Shown: positions 46,123-54,953 of the stretch, one piece after another
Layout: each line of letters begins with the position of its first letter
Numbering within the stretch: the first letter of the stretch is position 1
Source of the DNA: ZC4RG20 sp963782445
Lineage (GTDB): Bacteria > Pseudomonadota > Gammaproteobacteria > Steroidobacterales > Rariloculaceae
DNA: 64,000 bases
NCBI GenBank assembly: GCA_963782445.1
Contig: CAWAJM010000001.1
Location: 2,356,001-2,420,000 of the forward strand
Direction: 5' to 3'
The notes under the pieces: model-generated
Database searches by the model: none
Told to the model about the DNA's origin: nothing
Seen by the model: only the letters and a program-made list of their open reading frames with translations
Translations under genes and position numbers: made by a program

Positions 46123-47301
46123 CTAATTCGACCCGGCTTGACTCGCGGATGGGGGCTGGCTGCCGAGTCGGTTCTGCCTTTCGGTCCCCTCCAAATTGCC
46201 CGGGAGCACGAGACGCACGCCGCTCTTCGGATCGACCAGGCTCACCGGTCCCGTACGTTTCATGATGGCCGCGATACCGCTGCGATACTGACGCATCAAC
46301 AGGCTGTCGTGCGTCTCGCACGTCTCCTGGCGCTCCAGGGCCACGATCGGCGCGGTCGCGACATTGGCGTCGCTGACCAATTCGCTGGCCGTGGCCTGCG
46401 CCGAGCTGATGAGGCGCTCGGCCTCGCGGTTTGCGCCCTGGCGTCTGCGCTCGGCGTCCGTGCGGGCCACGGCGACGCCGCGATCGGCCGCCTGCGTCGC
46501 GACCAGCACGGCATCGAATGCGGACTTCGCCTCCGGCGGCAGCCACGCCGTCATATCGATGCGTTCGACGTGCACACCCAAGGGCGCCCCGGCGTCGGCC
46601 AGCCCCTTGAGCCGGGCGTTCAAAGTCGAGAGCAGGGATTCGCGGACTTCGGCACGAAGCGCGACGATGCCTTGCCCGGCGCTGTCACTGTCCGAGCTCG
46701 TCTGCACGACGAGAAAATCGTTGAGATCTCGACCCGCGGTTTCCTGGACCGTCGTGGCGTGAAACAGTCTGTTCAACGCCGCCGGCACATGCTGCTGCGA
46801 AAGCGTGTAGGCGACCGGATCGTCGATGTGGTAGATCAGCGTCGCATTCAGCAGCACGACGTTTCCGTCGCCGGTCAGATACGCGCCCACATTCTTGGGC
46901 ACGCTGCCGCTGCTCGCCGTGCCGATACCGTCGATCAACGTCTTGTAGCTGTCGCTGGGCGCCGGCAGCGAATCAACGTCCTGGCTCAGCTGCCTTTCGG
47001 GACCCGGCAGCAGCCGCACCTCCTCGATGGGACGCGGCCAGGCCATCATGAGGCCGGATTCCTGAGCACGCACGATGCGGCCGAAACGCATGACGACGGC
47101 TTGGCTGTCCGACGGGATGGCCCGCACGTTGCTGAACAGCCAGGCGGCGACCAGCAATGCCGTGGCGATGTAGACGACGCGGAAACCGATCGAGACCGAC
47201 TGGGCGATCGGGCCGGGCGGCGGCACCGGCGGCGGGCCGGCAGGCCGCATCTCGGACCGCCTCTCCTCCGACTGCATCGGCCTGTCCACGACTGAGCTCA
47301 T
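46123..47301 (-). CDS. SPFH/band-7 protein, HflK-like (third of the tandem trio)
   Basis: 392 residues from ATG 47301, overlapping the previous stop by one base (TGATG); a GTG at 47304 is the alternative. Pro-rich N-terminal tail, one membrane helix (GFRVVYIATALLVAAWLFSNVRAI), then an SPFH domain: SDSQAVVMRFGRIVRAQESGL, QLSQDVDSL, GNVVLLNATLIYHIDDPVAY, and a helical C-terminal part rich in Ala/Glu (ADRGVAVARTDAERRRQGANREAERLISSA). SPFH proteins form ring or cage assemblies at the membrane; HflK/C cage the FtsH protease. Target here unknown. Confidence 0.85.
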   Translation of the reverse strand: MSSVVDRPMQSEERRSEMRPAGPPPVPPPGPIAQSVSIGFRVVYIATALLVAAWLFSNVRAIPSDSQAVVMRFGRIVRAQESGLMMAWPRPIEEVRLLPGPERQLSQDVDSLPAPSDSYKTLIDGIGTASSGSVPKNVGAYLTGDGNVVLLNATLIYHIDDPVAYTLSQQHVPAALNRLFHATTVQETAGRDLNDFLVVQTSSDSDSAGQGIVALRAEVRESLLSTLNARLKGLADAGAPLGVHVERIDMTAWLPPEAKSAFDAVLVATQAADRGVAVARTDAERRRQGANREAERLISSAQATASELVSDANVATAPIVALERQETCETHDSLLMRQYRSGIAAIMKRTGPVSLVDPKSGVRLVLPGNLEGTERQNRLGSQPPSASQAGSN

Positions 47302-48479
47302 CACTGCGCTTCGGGTGAATCGGTTTCCGTGCTCGTGGCTTCCGCGTCCGTCCTACCTTTGGCCGGAGCGGCGTCCGCTGTTGCTTTCGGCGGATCGGAA
47401 ACCGTCTTGGGTTTGCGAACGTCGGCGACCGCATGATCCACTGCGTTGCGAGGCAGCACTTGGCACGCGAAACCGTCCTTGGAGCTGTAAGTGCCGGCAC
47501 GCGTATGTTCCGCCGTCATGCCGTCGGGACCGTCGACGAGGGAGCGAAACGGCGCGGCATCGGTGCGCAACACGAGACGCGTGTTCCGGCCGACCATTTG
47601 GTTGATCGCATCGAGCGACCGCAAGGTCGTATAGAGATTCGGGTCGCTCTGATACGCCTTGCCGTAGATCTGCGCCGCGGCTTTCTCGGCATCGGCTTCC
47701 GTTTCCGCCGCCTGCTGGCGGGCACTCGCGACGACCTCGCGAGCCTGGCGATCGGCATCCGCACGAATGGCCGCGGCTTTGCGCAGTCCCTCGGCGGTGC
47801 GTTCCGCCGCGACGGTCTCACGCTCGGCGCGCATTCTCTTGACGGTCGCATCGAGCGTCGCGTCGGGCAGCGTCATTCTCTCCACGCCGACCTGGCGGAT
47901 GCTGATGCCGTACACCTGCAGCATGCGAGACGAGATCTGATCGCGAAGCTGCTTTTCGAAATCAGCCAGCTTCACCTTCTGCGAATCCATGTTGACGAGA
48001 TCCGCCATCGCGAAATTGCTCGACGTGATGTGCAGCGCCGCGGTCACGAAGCTGCGCAGCTGGCGGGCGGCTTCGTCCGGTTGATTGCGTACGGAACGCA
48101 GGAACTGGCGCACGTGCTGCGCATCGTCCGGCACCTGCCAGGCAGTATAGGCCTGGACGAGCACGCGCAGCCCGTCGCGCGTGCCAACGTCCTGCAGGCC
48201 CGTCGATGTCGTGCGCAGGCGCAGGTCGATGGGTATCGTCGACTCGACCGGCGCGGGCAGCTTCCATGCAAGCCCGGGCTTGGTCAGGACCCGATTGGGG
48301 CTCCCGAAACGCGTGACGACGAGGGCCTCGCCCGCCGGCACCATGACGACGCAGGCCGCCGCGACGGCCGCCAGCAGTATGAGCGCCGCGACGCCGATGC
48401 GCATGAACAGCTTGAACCGGTCCGGATTGGCGCCGCCTACGCCCGAGGCGGCAGCGGCTTCATCGTAGGACGTAGACAT
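47301..48479 (-). CDS. SPFH/band-7 protein, HflC-like
   Basis: 392 residues. One N-terminal helix (IGVAALILLAAVAAACVVMVPAGEALVVTRFGSP) leads into the SPFH domain: PGLAWKLPAPVESTIPIDLRLRTTSTGLQDVGTRDGLRVLVQAYTAWQV, then the EKQLRDQISSRMLQVYGISIRQVGVERMTLPDATLDATVKRMRAERETVA helix typical of HflC, and a coiled AAIRADADRQAREVVASARQQAAETEADAEKAAAQIYG segment. Translationally coupled to the downstream gene. No ftsH is in the window, so a dedicated partner is possible. Confidence 0.87.
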   Translation of the reverse strand: MSTSYDEAAAASGVGGANPDRFKLFMRIGVAALILLAAVAAACVVMVPAGEALVVTRFGSPNRVLTKPGLAWKLPAPVESTIPIDLRLRTTSTGLQDVGTRDGLRVLVQAYTAWQVPDDAQHVRQFLRSVRNQPDEAARQLRSFVTAALHITSSNFAMADLVNMDSQKVKLADFEKQLRDQISSRMLQVYGISIRQVGVERMTLPDATLDATVKRMRAERETVAAERTAEGLRKAAAIRADADRQAREVVASARQQAAETEADAEKAAAQIYGKAYQSDPNLYTTLRSLDAINQMVGRNTRLVLRTDAAPFRSLVDGPDGMTAEHTRAGTYSSKDGFACQVLPRNAVDHAVADVRKPKTVSDPPKATADAAPAKGRTDAEATSTETDSPEAQ

Positions 48480-48538
48480 CGTGCTTTACCAAACGAAAAG
48501 GTGAATTGAAGGGCTGTCACAGGCTGCCCGAAGCGAAC

Positions 48539-50509
48539 TCACTGTCCACTCCCGAACGCGTCGCTGCCGAGAGGCAGCGAGTTGCTGCTCGAGGTCGTCG
48601 CGGCACTGCCGCCACTACCGCCGCCGGTCGTCGTCGTCGTCGGATTCTGCCGCAGGTCGATAATCGGTCCCTGCGTCGGGCCCAGGCGGTCGTCGATGAT
48701 CGTCAGCGGCGCCTTGGACAGCGTCGACTTCAGATTGCCGTAATAGCGTTCGATCAGGAACGCGCAGCCGCCCCGCGTGTAGGCAGTGCGATCGGCATCG
48801 AAGCGATAGGCTTCGCTCGCGGCCGTGTCCTTCGTCTCGGTCGCCTGCGCATCGGCCGAGGTCGTGAGCTGGTGAGATTCCTGCTTCGCGATACCCGCCG
48901 TTCGCTCGGCTCTGCCTTGCTCGCTGAAGATGGTGGCGTCCGCATTTATCTCCGCCGCCTGGACGGCGTGGTAAGCGGAGGCCGCGCCCGTAGGCGGATG
49001 GATCTCTTCGATGAGCACGGAGACAACGTCGATGCCGGCGTCGCGCGCGTTCAGCGCGGCGACCAACTTCTGGCGCAGCGAGGCGGCGACGTTTTCCCGT
49101 TCCGCACCGATAACCTGCTCCAAGGTCTGCGAGTTGAAGTAGCGCAAGACCAATCGCCCCGCGATATCCCTGATTAGGGATTGCGGATCTTCGACGGAAT
49201 ATACGGAATTCAGAGCCGCCTGGTCGGTCAGGCCGACTCGGTACAGCACGCTGATTTCCGTGCTGACGCTCTGAAAGCCCTGCGGACCGGTGCCGGGGCT
49301 CGGCACGAGGTAATGCGCCTGCCCCGCGTGCGCGGTTTCCCAAAGCCGGTTCATCGCGGGCGGCGGTACGGCCTCGGCCGAGATCGTGCCGCCGACGCTG
49401 TCGGGCTCGGCTTTGTCGACGCCGATCGCGACGGAGTGAATCTGCCCGAGCTCGACGGGCCGAAGCCGACCGAAGGGCCACGGCAGCAGCAGATGAAGAC
49501 CAGGACCGAGAACGGCCACCGGGGCGCCAAAACGCTCGTAGATGCCGCGCTGATCGAGATTGATCAACTTCAACCCGCTCAAGCCCCAGCACAAAAGACC
49601 CGTGGCGAAAATGGCCGGCAGCGCCGCGGCGCTGAGGAACGCGAGCGCCCAGCTGCGAGCGAAATCCAGGCCCAGGTGCGTGCGCAGCAGCACACCGGGC
49701 GCGCGCGGCCCGCCCGTGAGCAAGGCAACCACGACGCTATCGGCAACCGCACGCGACTTCGCGGCGCTCGGCCGCGGTAGGAACATCCGCGCCAGCGCGC
49801 GAAGCGTGAGCTCCAGCGCAACGACGGCGGGGATACAAAGGAGCACCATTTCCGGCCAGCGCACCCAGGCGATGCCGACACCGCGGCCGATCTCCGCGCA
49901 CGCCGCCGCCGTCAGCAGCACGGTGCCGAGCAGCAGCAGTCGCCGCAGCGCCGGCGCTTCCGGCAACTGCGGTTCCGGAAATTCCTTCATGACGCGTTCG
50001 GTGATCAGCGCGATGAACGCGAGACCGAACACAAAAGCGGCGGCGACGTTGGCCGTGCTTCCCATCTGCATCGGCGACGGCGTCGGCCACAAGAAGCGCA
50101 CGAGCGCCCAGATGAGCACGGCGCCCACGGGCACGACCATGGCTTGAACCTGGCGTGCCGCAAATCCCGGATCGACGAAAGACCAGCGCCGCCGTGCCGC
50201 CAGCCGCGCTTGGTCCGATGCGTTCGCATATTCGAAGCGGGCCGCGGCCAATGCCCACGTGCCCAGCAAGGCCATGAGCGCGAGCAGCAGTGTGGTCAGA
50301 ACGATGCCCGCGAGGCCGCCGACGATGAGCTCGTGCGAGGTGGCGTGAGCACGCGGCCAACTGCTCGCCGGGAGCAGCGCTCCGGAAAGGAGTGCCGCGA
50401 ATGCAACCGAAGCTGCACCGTATAACCAGGCGAGTCGCCGTACGGTCCGGTACGATCGGGGAGCTACGAGCTCCTTCGCTTCCGGAGCGTTGTCTTTGGA
50501 CTTGTCCAT
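48539..50509 (-). CDS. SPFH/band-7 protein with N-terminal polytopic domain, HflK-like
   Basis: 656 residues from the ATG at 50509; a TTG at 50542 could add 11. The first 300 or so hold about six membrane helices (VAFAALLSGALLPASSW, ELIVGGLAGIVLTTLLLALMALLGTW, ANVAAAFVFGLAFIALI and others), far more than the single helix of HflK. Then comes an SPFH domain: INLDQRGIYERFGAPVAVLGPGLHLLLPWPFGRLRPVELG, ISVLYRVGL, EDPQSLIRDIAGRLVLRYFNSQTLEQVIGAERENV. The tail is Thr/Ser/Gly-rich. Weak or no ribosome site; an TACAAT-like -10 close to the ATG suggests a leaderless message. First gene of the SPFH/ATPase run. Confidence 0.85.
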   Translation of the reverse strand: MDKSKDNAPEAKELVAPRSYRTVRRLAWLYGAASVAFAALLSGALLPASSWPRAHATSHELIVGGLAGIVLTTLLLALMALLGTWALAAARFEYANASDQARLAARRRWSFVDPGFAARQVQAMVVPVGAVLIWALVRFLWPTPSPMQMGSTANVAAAFVFGLAFIALITERVMKEFPEPQLPEAPALRRLLLLGTVLLTAAACAEIGRGVGIAWVRWPEMVLLCIPAVVALELTLRALARMFLPRPSAAKSRAVADSVVVALLTGGPRAPGVLLRTHLGLDFARSWALAFLSAAALPAIFATGLLCWGLSGLKLINLDQRGIYERFGAPVAVLGPGLHLLLPWPFGRLRPVELGQIHSVAIGVDKAEPDSVGGTISAEAVPPPAMNRLWETAHAGQAHYLVPSPGTGPQGFQSVSTEISVLYRVGLTDQAALNSVYSVEDPQSLIRDIAGRLVLRYFNSQTLEQVIGAERENVAASLRQKLVAALNARDAGIDVVSVLIEEIHPPTGAASAYHAVQAAEINADATIFSEQGRAERTAGIAKQESHQLTTSADAQATETKDTAASEAYRFDADRTAYTRGGCAFLIERYYGNLKSTLSKAPLTIIDDRLGPTQGPIIDLRQNPTTTTTGGGSGGSAATTSSSNSLPLGSDAFGSGQ

Positions 50510-50730
50510 GAGCGCGGGCGATTGTATATCAGAGTTCGTCAATGTGGCTATTGAGCACCAGTTCGAGCCGGAACGCGATCAAGAAGTCTCAAGACGACGG
50601 CCTCGAGCGGTCTCACTATCGAGTCTACGACCTCGCAGCACGGGAACTTAAGCCCAAAATGGAAATCATCACTCGTGTGTTATCGTGCATACGGTGCCGG
50701 ATTTGAGCACTGAACGATCGAAACAGTTCC

Positions 50731-51558
50731 ATGGGCGAGCGTAATTTAGACCGAGTCGACACGGCCGGACGCAGGTTCGGGCTGCCGCGTAGCGCATGGA
50801 AGTGGGCCATCCTGGCCGTTGCCTTGAGTGTCGGTGCCGTCGCAATCGCGCTGGCCCACACACATCGCGAGCGCCGCATGGACCGGCTGCTGCTGACGCT
50901 CCTGCCCGACCAGGTCCCGGACTATCCGAAGCTCGTGAGCTTCGCCAAGGCTCAAGCCGAGCCGCTGTATAAGCAGCATTGCGCGGCTTGCCACGGCAAA
51001 GACATGCGCGGCAACACGACCCTCGGCGCGCCGAACTTGACGGACCGCGTTTGGCTCTACGGCACGGGACGCGTCTACGACATCGAGCGCACGCTGCTAT
51101 ATGGCATCCGCTCGGGCGAAAGCAAAGCGCGCAACGTCACGGACATGCCGGGTCTGGGCGTCAGAGGGAAGCTTACCGACGGGCAAATCGGCGAAGTCGT
51201 GCAGTTTCTCATGAAGATCAACGGGCGTCCGTACGACGTGGGGGCTGCGAACGAAGGCAGGCGGATCTTTTACGACCCGAACCTCGGAAACTGCGGCGAC
51301 TGCCACGGCCCGGACGCAAAGGGCGACTCGGACTACGGCGCCCCCGATCTGACCATCAACGTTTGGAACACGGGCAGCGATCCCGATTCGCTGTTCAAGC
51401 ACATCAAGTTCGGCGAACATCACATAATGCCCGGGTGGCTGGGACCCTTGACGCTCGAGCAGGTCAGGGCCATGGCCGTTTATGTCTACTCCGTGTCGCA
51501 CCCCTCCCATGCGTCGTCCGAGTCCCGCTCCGGCGCCGACTCCTACGCTGCGCGCTAA
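50731..51558 (+). CDS. Membrane-anchored diheme cytochrome c (CcoP-like)
   Basis: 275 residues. One N-terminal membrane anchor (WAILAVALSVGAVAIALAH), then two c-type heme domains with CAACH and CGDCH sites; axial Met candidates follow in NVTDMPGLG and HHIMPGWLGPL. The spacing resembles the CcoP subunit of cbb3 oxidases, but no other oxidase subunits are adjacent. It faces the periplasm and transfers electrons. First gene of a three-gene run, divergent from the SPFH genes (221-bp gap). Confidence 0.9.
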   Translation: MGERNLDRVDTAGRRFGLPRSAWKWAILAVALSVGAVAIALAHTHRERRMDRLLLTLLPDQVPDYPKLVSFAKAQAEPLYKQHCAACHGKDMRGNTTLGAPNLTDRVWLYGTGRVYDIERTLLYGIRSGESKARNVTDMPGLGVRGKLTDGQIGEVVQFLMKINGRPYDVGAANEGRRIFYDPNLGNCGDCHGPDAKGDSDYGAPDLTINVWNTGSDPDSLFKHIKFGEHHIMPGWLGPLTLEQVRAMAVYVYSVSHPSHASSESRSGADSYAAR

Positions 51559-51579
51559 GGCTGTCGACGGTAAGCCCAG

Positions 51580-52530
51580 ATGTTGAACAATCCGACTATC
51601 GAAAGACATTCGAAGTTTGCGGACCTGCTGCAGGGCGCGCACACGTGGCAACACAAGCGCATCCTGCCCTTGCTCGGTGTCGCCGCCGGGCTCATCGCAG
51701 CGGGTGTGGGCATTTTTCGCAACATGCCGAAACCGATCACCGAGGTTCCGGCGGGCTACGTCGCAGTCGTGAACGGGAAAGGCGTCCTCATGAGCGACTT
51801 CATGTCCCAAACCGCTTACGAGGCCGAGAAGCCTTTCGACAAGGCGAGCGCGGCGGAGCGGCGGCATGTGCTGCACGAGATGATCGACAAGGAGCTGTTG
51901 GTCCAGCGGGGCGTGACGCTCGACTTGCCGGAAACGACGGTCGAAGTGCGCGACGTAATGGCCGAGTCCGTGCGGGCGCAGGTGGCCGCCCCTTTGTTGG
52001 CCGTCGAGCCGAGCGTCTCGCAGCTGCGCGAGTTCTATGACCGGCACCGGGCCGACTACACGGCCGACGGCACGATGACCGTGCACGATCTGCTGCTCAA
52101 GGTCGGCGGTTACCAAAACGTGGATCAAAGCATTGCGCAAGCGGAATCCGACGCCGCGGACGCCGTCTATCAGCTGCGTTCCGGCGCATCGATCGACTAC
52201 ATCAAGGAGCACTATGGCTTCGTGGATTCGGGTCGCGTGAACAGCTGGGAGCTCGACTTCTCGGCGAAGATTCACCTCGGCGCGGACCTCTACAAGGTCG
52301 CGAAGACATTGAGCACCGGCGAGGTATCGGACCCCGTCGTCCAGAACGACGGCGTACACGTCTTGATCATGGACCAGCGGCAACCGCAGACCGTCATGCC
52401 TTTCGACAAAGTCCGCAACAAGGTCTATCTCGCTTACCGCAAAGCGGAAGAAGACCAGGCGACGCAAGAAAACTTGAAAGTCCTGCGAAGCCGCGCGAGC
52501 ATCCTGGTGGCACCCGGATACTCCGAGTGA
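51580..52530 (+). CDS. Membrane-anchored parvulin-type peptidyl-prolyl isomerase
   Basis: 316 residues. One N-terminal helix (ILPLLGVAAGLIAAGVGIF), a SurA-N-like helical part (AAERRHVLHEMIDKELLVQRGVTLDL), and a parvulin domain with VHDLLLKVGGYQ, FVDSGRVNSWELDFSAKIHLGADLYKVAKTLSTGEVSDPVVQNDGVHVLIMDQRQP. It would assist folding of exported proteins in the periplasm. Between the cytochrome and the HupE-like gene, with the latter's GTG overlapping its stop; a foldase for a partner in the same operon is likely. Confidence 0.85.
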   Translation: MLNNPTIERHSKFADLLQGAHTWQHKRILPLLGVAAGLIAAGVGIFRNMPKPITEVPAGYVAVVNGKGVLMSDFMSQTAYEAEKPFDKASAAERRHVLHEMIDKELLVQRGVTLDLPETTVEVRDVMAESVRAQVAAPLLAVEPSVSQLREFYDRHRADYTADGTMTVHDLLLKVGGYQNVDQSIAQAESDAADAVYQLRSGASIDYIKEHYGFVDSGRVNSWELDFSAKIHLGADLYKVAKTLSTGEVSDPVVQNDGVHVLIMDQRQPQTVMPFDKVRNKVYLAYRKAEEDQATQENLKVLRSRASILVAPGYSE

Positions 52531-53741
52531 AGCGCATCGTCGTCATTCTAGCGCTCGCCTGCTTCGTGGCGGCCGCACATCCGGCGGCGGCCTCGACGCC
52601 GAACGTCAGCTACTCCACGTGGACGATATCGCCCGACAAGATCGGCTTGAAGATCGTTCTGCCCATCCCCGCAGCGCAGCGCCTGACGGGCACGAAGATT
52701 CCCCTCGCGACGATCAACAAGCTCGAGGATTACCTGCTCAAACGTACCGGCGTCAGAACGGGCGGCGGTGAGAAGTGCCCGGCCATGGACCAAGGTTACG
52801 ACCTCGGCCGCGTGGACCCGTTACACGTGGCGTCCGGGTATTACGGCTACGAGATCTTCTTTAAGTGCCCGGCCCACGCCGACGCGTTCGTTTTCGAAAA
52901 CCACGTGTTGTTCGACATCGATCCTCGGCACGTGGATTTCGCGCGCATCGAATCTTCGCGCGGCCGATTCGTGCCGCAGGTGTTCACGGCCGGCAGGCAG
53001 GCGCTGCGCGTCCCGGCCGCCGGACCGGTGCCGGCCGCCACGAAGGGCCAGTTCGCGTACCTCGGCTTCATGCACGTTCGCGGCAGTCTGGACAGGCTGT
53101 GTCTGCTGCTCGGCCTGCTGCTGCTGATGCGGCGCAAGCGGGATCTCGGCTACGTGGCCGGCGGACTGCTGGCGGGCTACGCGCTGTCGTTGGCGACGAC
53201 GGCGACCGGGCTCTTCATGCCCCGCGCCACCCTGCTCGAGGCGTTCATCGGCTTCCTGGTCGCGCTGGCCGCAGCAGAGCTGGCGGCCAGAGAGGCCGAT
53301 CGCAGCAAGATCGCATTGGCTGGGAGCCTCGGCCTGGGCGCGCTCGCCGTCGTGGCGGCGTTCACCTTCGGCACTTGGCCCGCGCTCGTGCTGCTCGGAG
53401 CGATGCTGCTGACGGGCGGCTTCCTCATCGCGTCGCGCGACGTTCCGGCTTGGCCGGTCTATTCGCTGCCCGCGCTCGGCGTGATTCTCGGCTACCTTGA
53501 CGGCTTCGTGCTGCCCGAATCCCTGACGCCCATGACGCTGCCGGGCAGGACGCTGGCCTGGATGGCGGCGGCATTCGACTTCGGCGCTCTGCTGACAAGC
53601 ATCGCCGTCCTCGCGCTGCTCGGCGGCGTGCTTCTGCTGCTCAGGCGGCGCAAGCCCGTATTGCCCGCGCCGCTCGTGCACGACTTCGCCGCGGCGTGCC
53701 TCGGCGGCCTCGGCGTGTTCTGGCTGCTGACCCGCCTTTAG
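52527..53741 (+). CDS. HupE/UreJ-like membrane protein with periplasmic domain
   Basis: 404 residues from a GTG that overlaps the upstream stop (GTGA). A signal peptide (IVVILALACFVAAAHPAAA), then a soluble domain of about 150 residues with two cysteines (KCPAMDQ, KCPAHADAF), and six or seven membrane helices in the C-terminal half. The layout matches the HupE/UreJ_2 type, related to Ni/Co transporters of the HupE/UreJ family. Metal transport is inferred from this and from the metal-related neighbours. Confidence 0.7.
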   Translation: MKRIVVILALACFVAAAHPAAASTPNVSYSTWTISPDKIGLKIVLPIPAAQRLTGTKIPLATINKLEDYLLKRTGVRTGGGEKCPAMDQGYDLGRVDPLHVASGYYGYEIFFKCPAHADAFVFENHVLFDIDPRHVDFARIESSRGRFVPQVFTAGRQALRVPAAGPVPAATKGQFAYLGFMHVRGSLDRLCLLLGLLLLMRRKRDLGYVAGGLLAGYALSLATTATGLFMPRATLLEAFIGFLVALAAAELAAREADRSKIALAGSLGLGALAVVAAFTFGTWPALVLLGAMLLTGGFLIASRDVPAWPVYSLPALGVILGYLDGFVLPESLTPMTLPGRTLAWMAAAFDFGALLTSIAVLALLGGVLLLLRRRKPVLPAPLVHDFAAACLGGLGVFWLLTRL

Positions 53742-53827
53742 CCGGTCGGCCGCGCGAGGCCCGCCATGCCGCTCGAAGCACCCCAAGATTAACGCGAATA
53801 AACGGGTTAACGGGTTCCGTAAACGTC

Positions 53828-53843
53828 GTTAACGGCCGTTAAC
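53828..53843. repeat. 16-bp perfect palindrome GTTAACGGCCGTTAAC
   Basis: Self-complementary over all 16 bases; further GTTAAC half-sites lie just upstream near 53805. It stands directly before the tandem repeat array. Could be a regulator site or part of a stem. Confidence 0.55.
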
Positions 53844-53844
53844 C

Positions 53845-53980
53845 GGCCCGCCCCTATATATGGCCCGCCCCTATATATGGCCCGCCCCTATATATGGCCC
53901 GCCCCTATATATGGCCCGCCCCTATATATGGCCCGCCCCTATATATGGCCCGCCCCTATATATGGCCCGCCCCTATATAT
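53845..53980. repeat. Eight perfect 17-bp tandem repeats
   Basis: GGCCCGCCCCTATATAT is repeated eight times without a single mismatch across 136 bp. Each unit couples a G+C block to a TATATAT block. The open frames through it (PIYGPPLYMARPYIW pattern) are translation artefacts. Nothing here suggests CRISPR, since there are no spacers. Confidence 0.95.
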
Positions 53981-54016
53981 AATGAGTCCGGGATCGCCGC
54001 AGTGCCACCGCCGGCT

Positions 54017-54304
54017 TCACGTGTGCCACCAATGGGCTGCGACGATGGCCACGAGCGCGCCCAGGATGGCGGCAATGCTCCCCCCCAGCGCGATCCACAG
54101 TCGAAGCTGCGAGCCGGACGCCGCGAGCAGGGCGTCCCTGCGCTTCAGCCATTCGCGCACCTCCGTCTGCTCGTGCGGCTGGAACGCTCCATCGGCCAGC
54201 ATTTGCCGAACGTTCGGCTCGCCGAGCTTCTCCAGACGGCTCCAGAATTGTCGACGGTTGGCTACGAACAAGGCAGGCACTCCTCGTGTTTCGGCATCAT
54301 CCAT
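54017..54304 (-). CDS. Small C-terminally anchored hypothetical protein
   Basis: 95 residues. A soluble N-terminal part (ALFVANRRQFWSRLEKLGEPNVRQMLADGAF, then VREWLKRRDALLAASGS) and a C-terminal membrane helix (LWIALGGSIAAILGALVAIVAAHWWHT). The pattern NRxxFWxRLExxGExxVRxML is one I have seen in uncharacterised proteobacterial proteins. Function unknown. It is 36 bp from the tandem repeat, reading toward it. Confidence 0.65.
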   Translation of the reverse strand: MDDAETRGVPALFVANRRQFWSRLEKLGEPNVRQMLADGAFQPHEQTEVREWLKRRDALLAASGSQLRLWIALGGSIAAILGALVAIVAAHWWHT

Positions 54305-54454
54305 TTAACCCTATCGCCGCCCATGCACGGCCGCAAGAATGCGGGACCGAAGCGGCCGCGCGTGCCCGCTCGCCTCGAAGTTGACTTCCCCGATGGCGTG
54401 CAGGACGATGAACGCCGGCCTCCGCGCAACCGCAGTCGGCAAAGGAAAATCTTC

Positions 54455-54910
54455 ATGCACAGGACCGGCAGCTTCACGCTCGTCGCTTTAGGACTCCTGC
54501 TGTCGGCCGCCGCCGCGGCACCGGGCGCTTACGCGCAGCAGCAGGGGCAGACCGACGGGAGCCAGCAAGCATCCGACGCTCACTCCACCGACTGGTATGT
54601 AGATCACGCTTACGACGAGCTTTCGCAGTACCGCACGAAAGTCGTCGGCGCGCTGACCCACGCTCGCCAAGAAGAAGACGAGAATTGCTACGGGACGGCA
54701 CAAGGACTGCTCAGCAGCGTGAATGTCGCCGAGAACGTGCTGCGCGAATACGAGGCGGACCCCGCCAAGTACGTCGCCAAATGGAACAGCAAGCATCCCT
54801 CCGACCAAGCCACGACTCACAGCATGGCGAAATACATCGCGGAAGAGGTCGTCGGCAACGCGAGCCAAGAGGGCCTTTCGGTGCTCTCGAGCGCGGGCTG
54901 CATTAAATGA
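54455..54910 (+). CDS. Hypothetical secreted protein
   Basis: 151 residues. Signal peptide FTLVALGLLLSAAAAAPGAYAQ; then a Gln/Ser/Asp-rich linker and a helical region (DWYVDHAYDELSQYRTKVVGALTHARQEEDENCYGTAQGLLSSVNVAENVLREYEADPAKYV) with two cysteines, one at the very C-terminus (SSAGCIK), which could pair. I do not recognise a family. It is convergent with the cbi genes. Confidence 0.65.
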   Translation: MHRTGSFTLVALGLLLSAAAAAPGAYAQQQGQTDGSQQASDAHSTDWYVDHAYDELSQYRTKVVGALTHARQEEDENCYGTAQGLLSSVNVAENVLREYEADPAKYVAKWNSKHPSDQATTHSMAKYIAEEVVGNASQEGLSVLSSAGCIK

Positions 54911-54918
54911 CGCAGTAG

Positions 54919-54953
54919 CGGGCGGCCGGACAGACTGGCCACTCGCCCGTTAG
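54919..54953. terminator. Hairpin between convergent genes
   Basis: GCGGGCGGCC and GGCC-ACT-CGCCCG arms can pair around a nine-base loop, followed by TT. It lies between two converging stops, as a shared terminator would. No long T run, so only a fair candidate. Confidence 0.35.

Noticed and set aside
53845..53980. CRISPR array
   Set aside because: Units abut directly with no unique spacers, and no cas genes are in the window.
53877..54310. An open frame through the tandem repeats encoding an MARPYIWPAPIYGPP pattern
   Set aside because: The 17-bp DNA unit makes it open in all frames; no ribosome site or conserved continuation.
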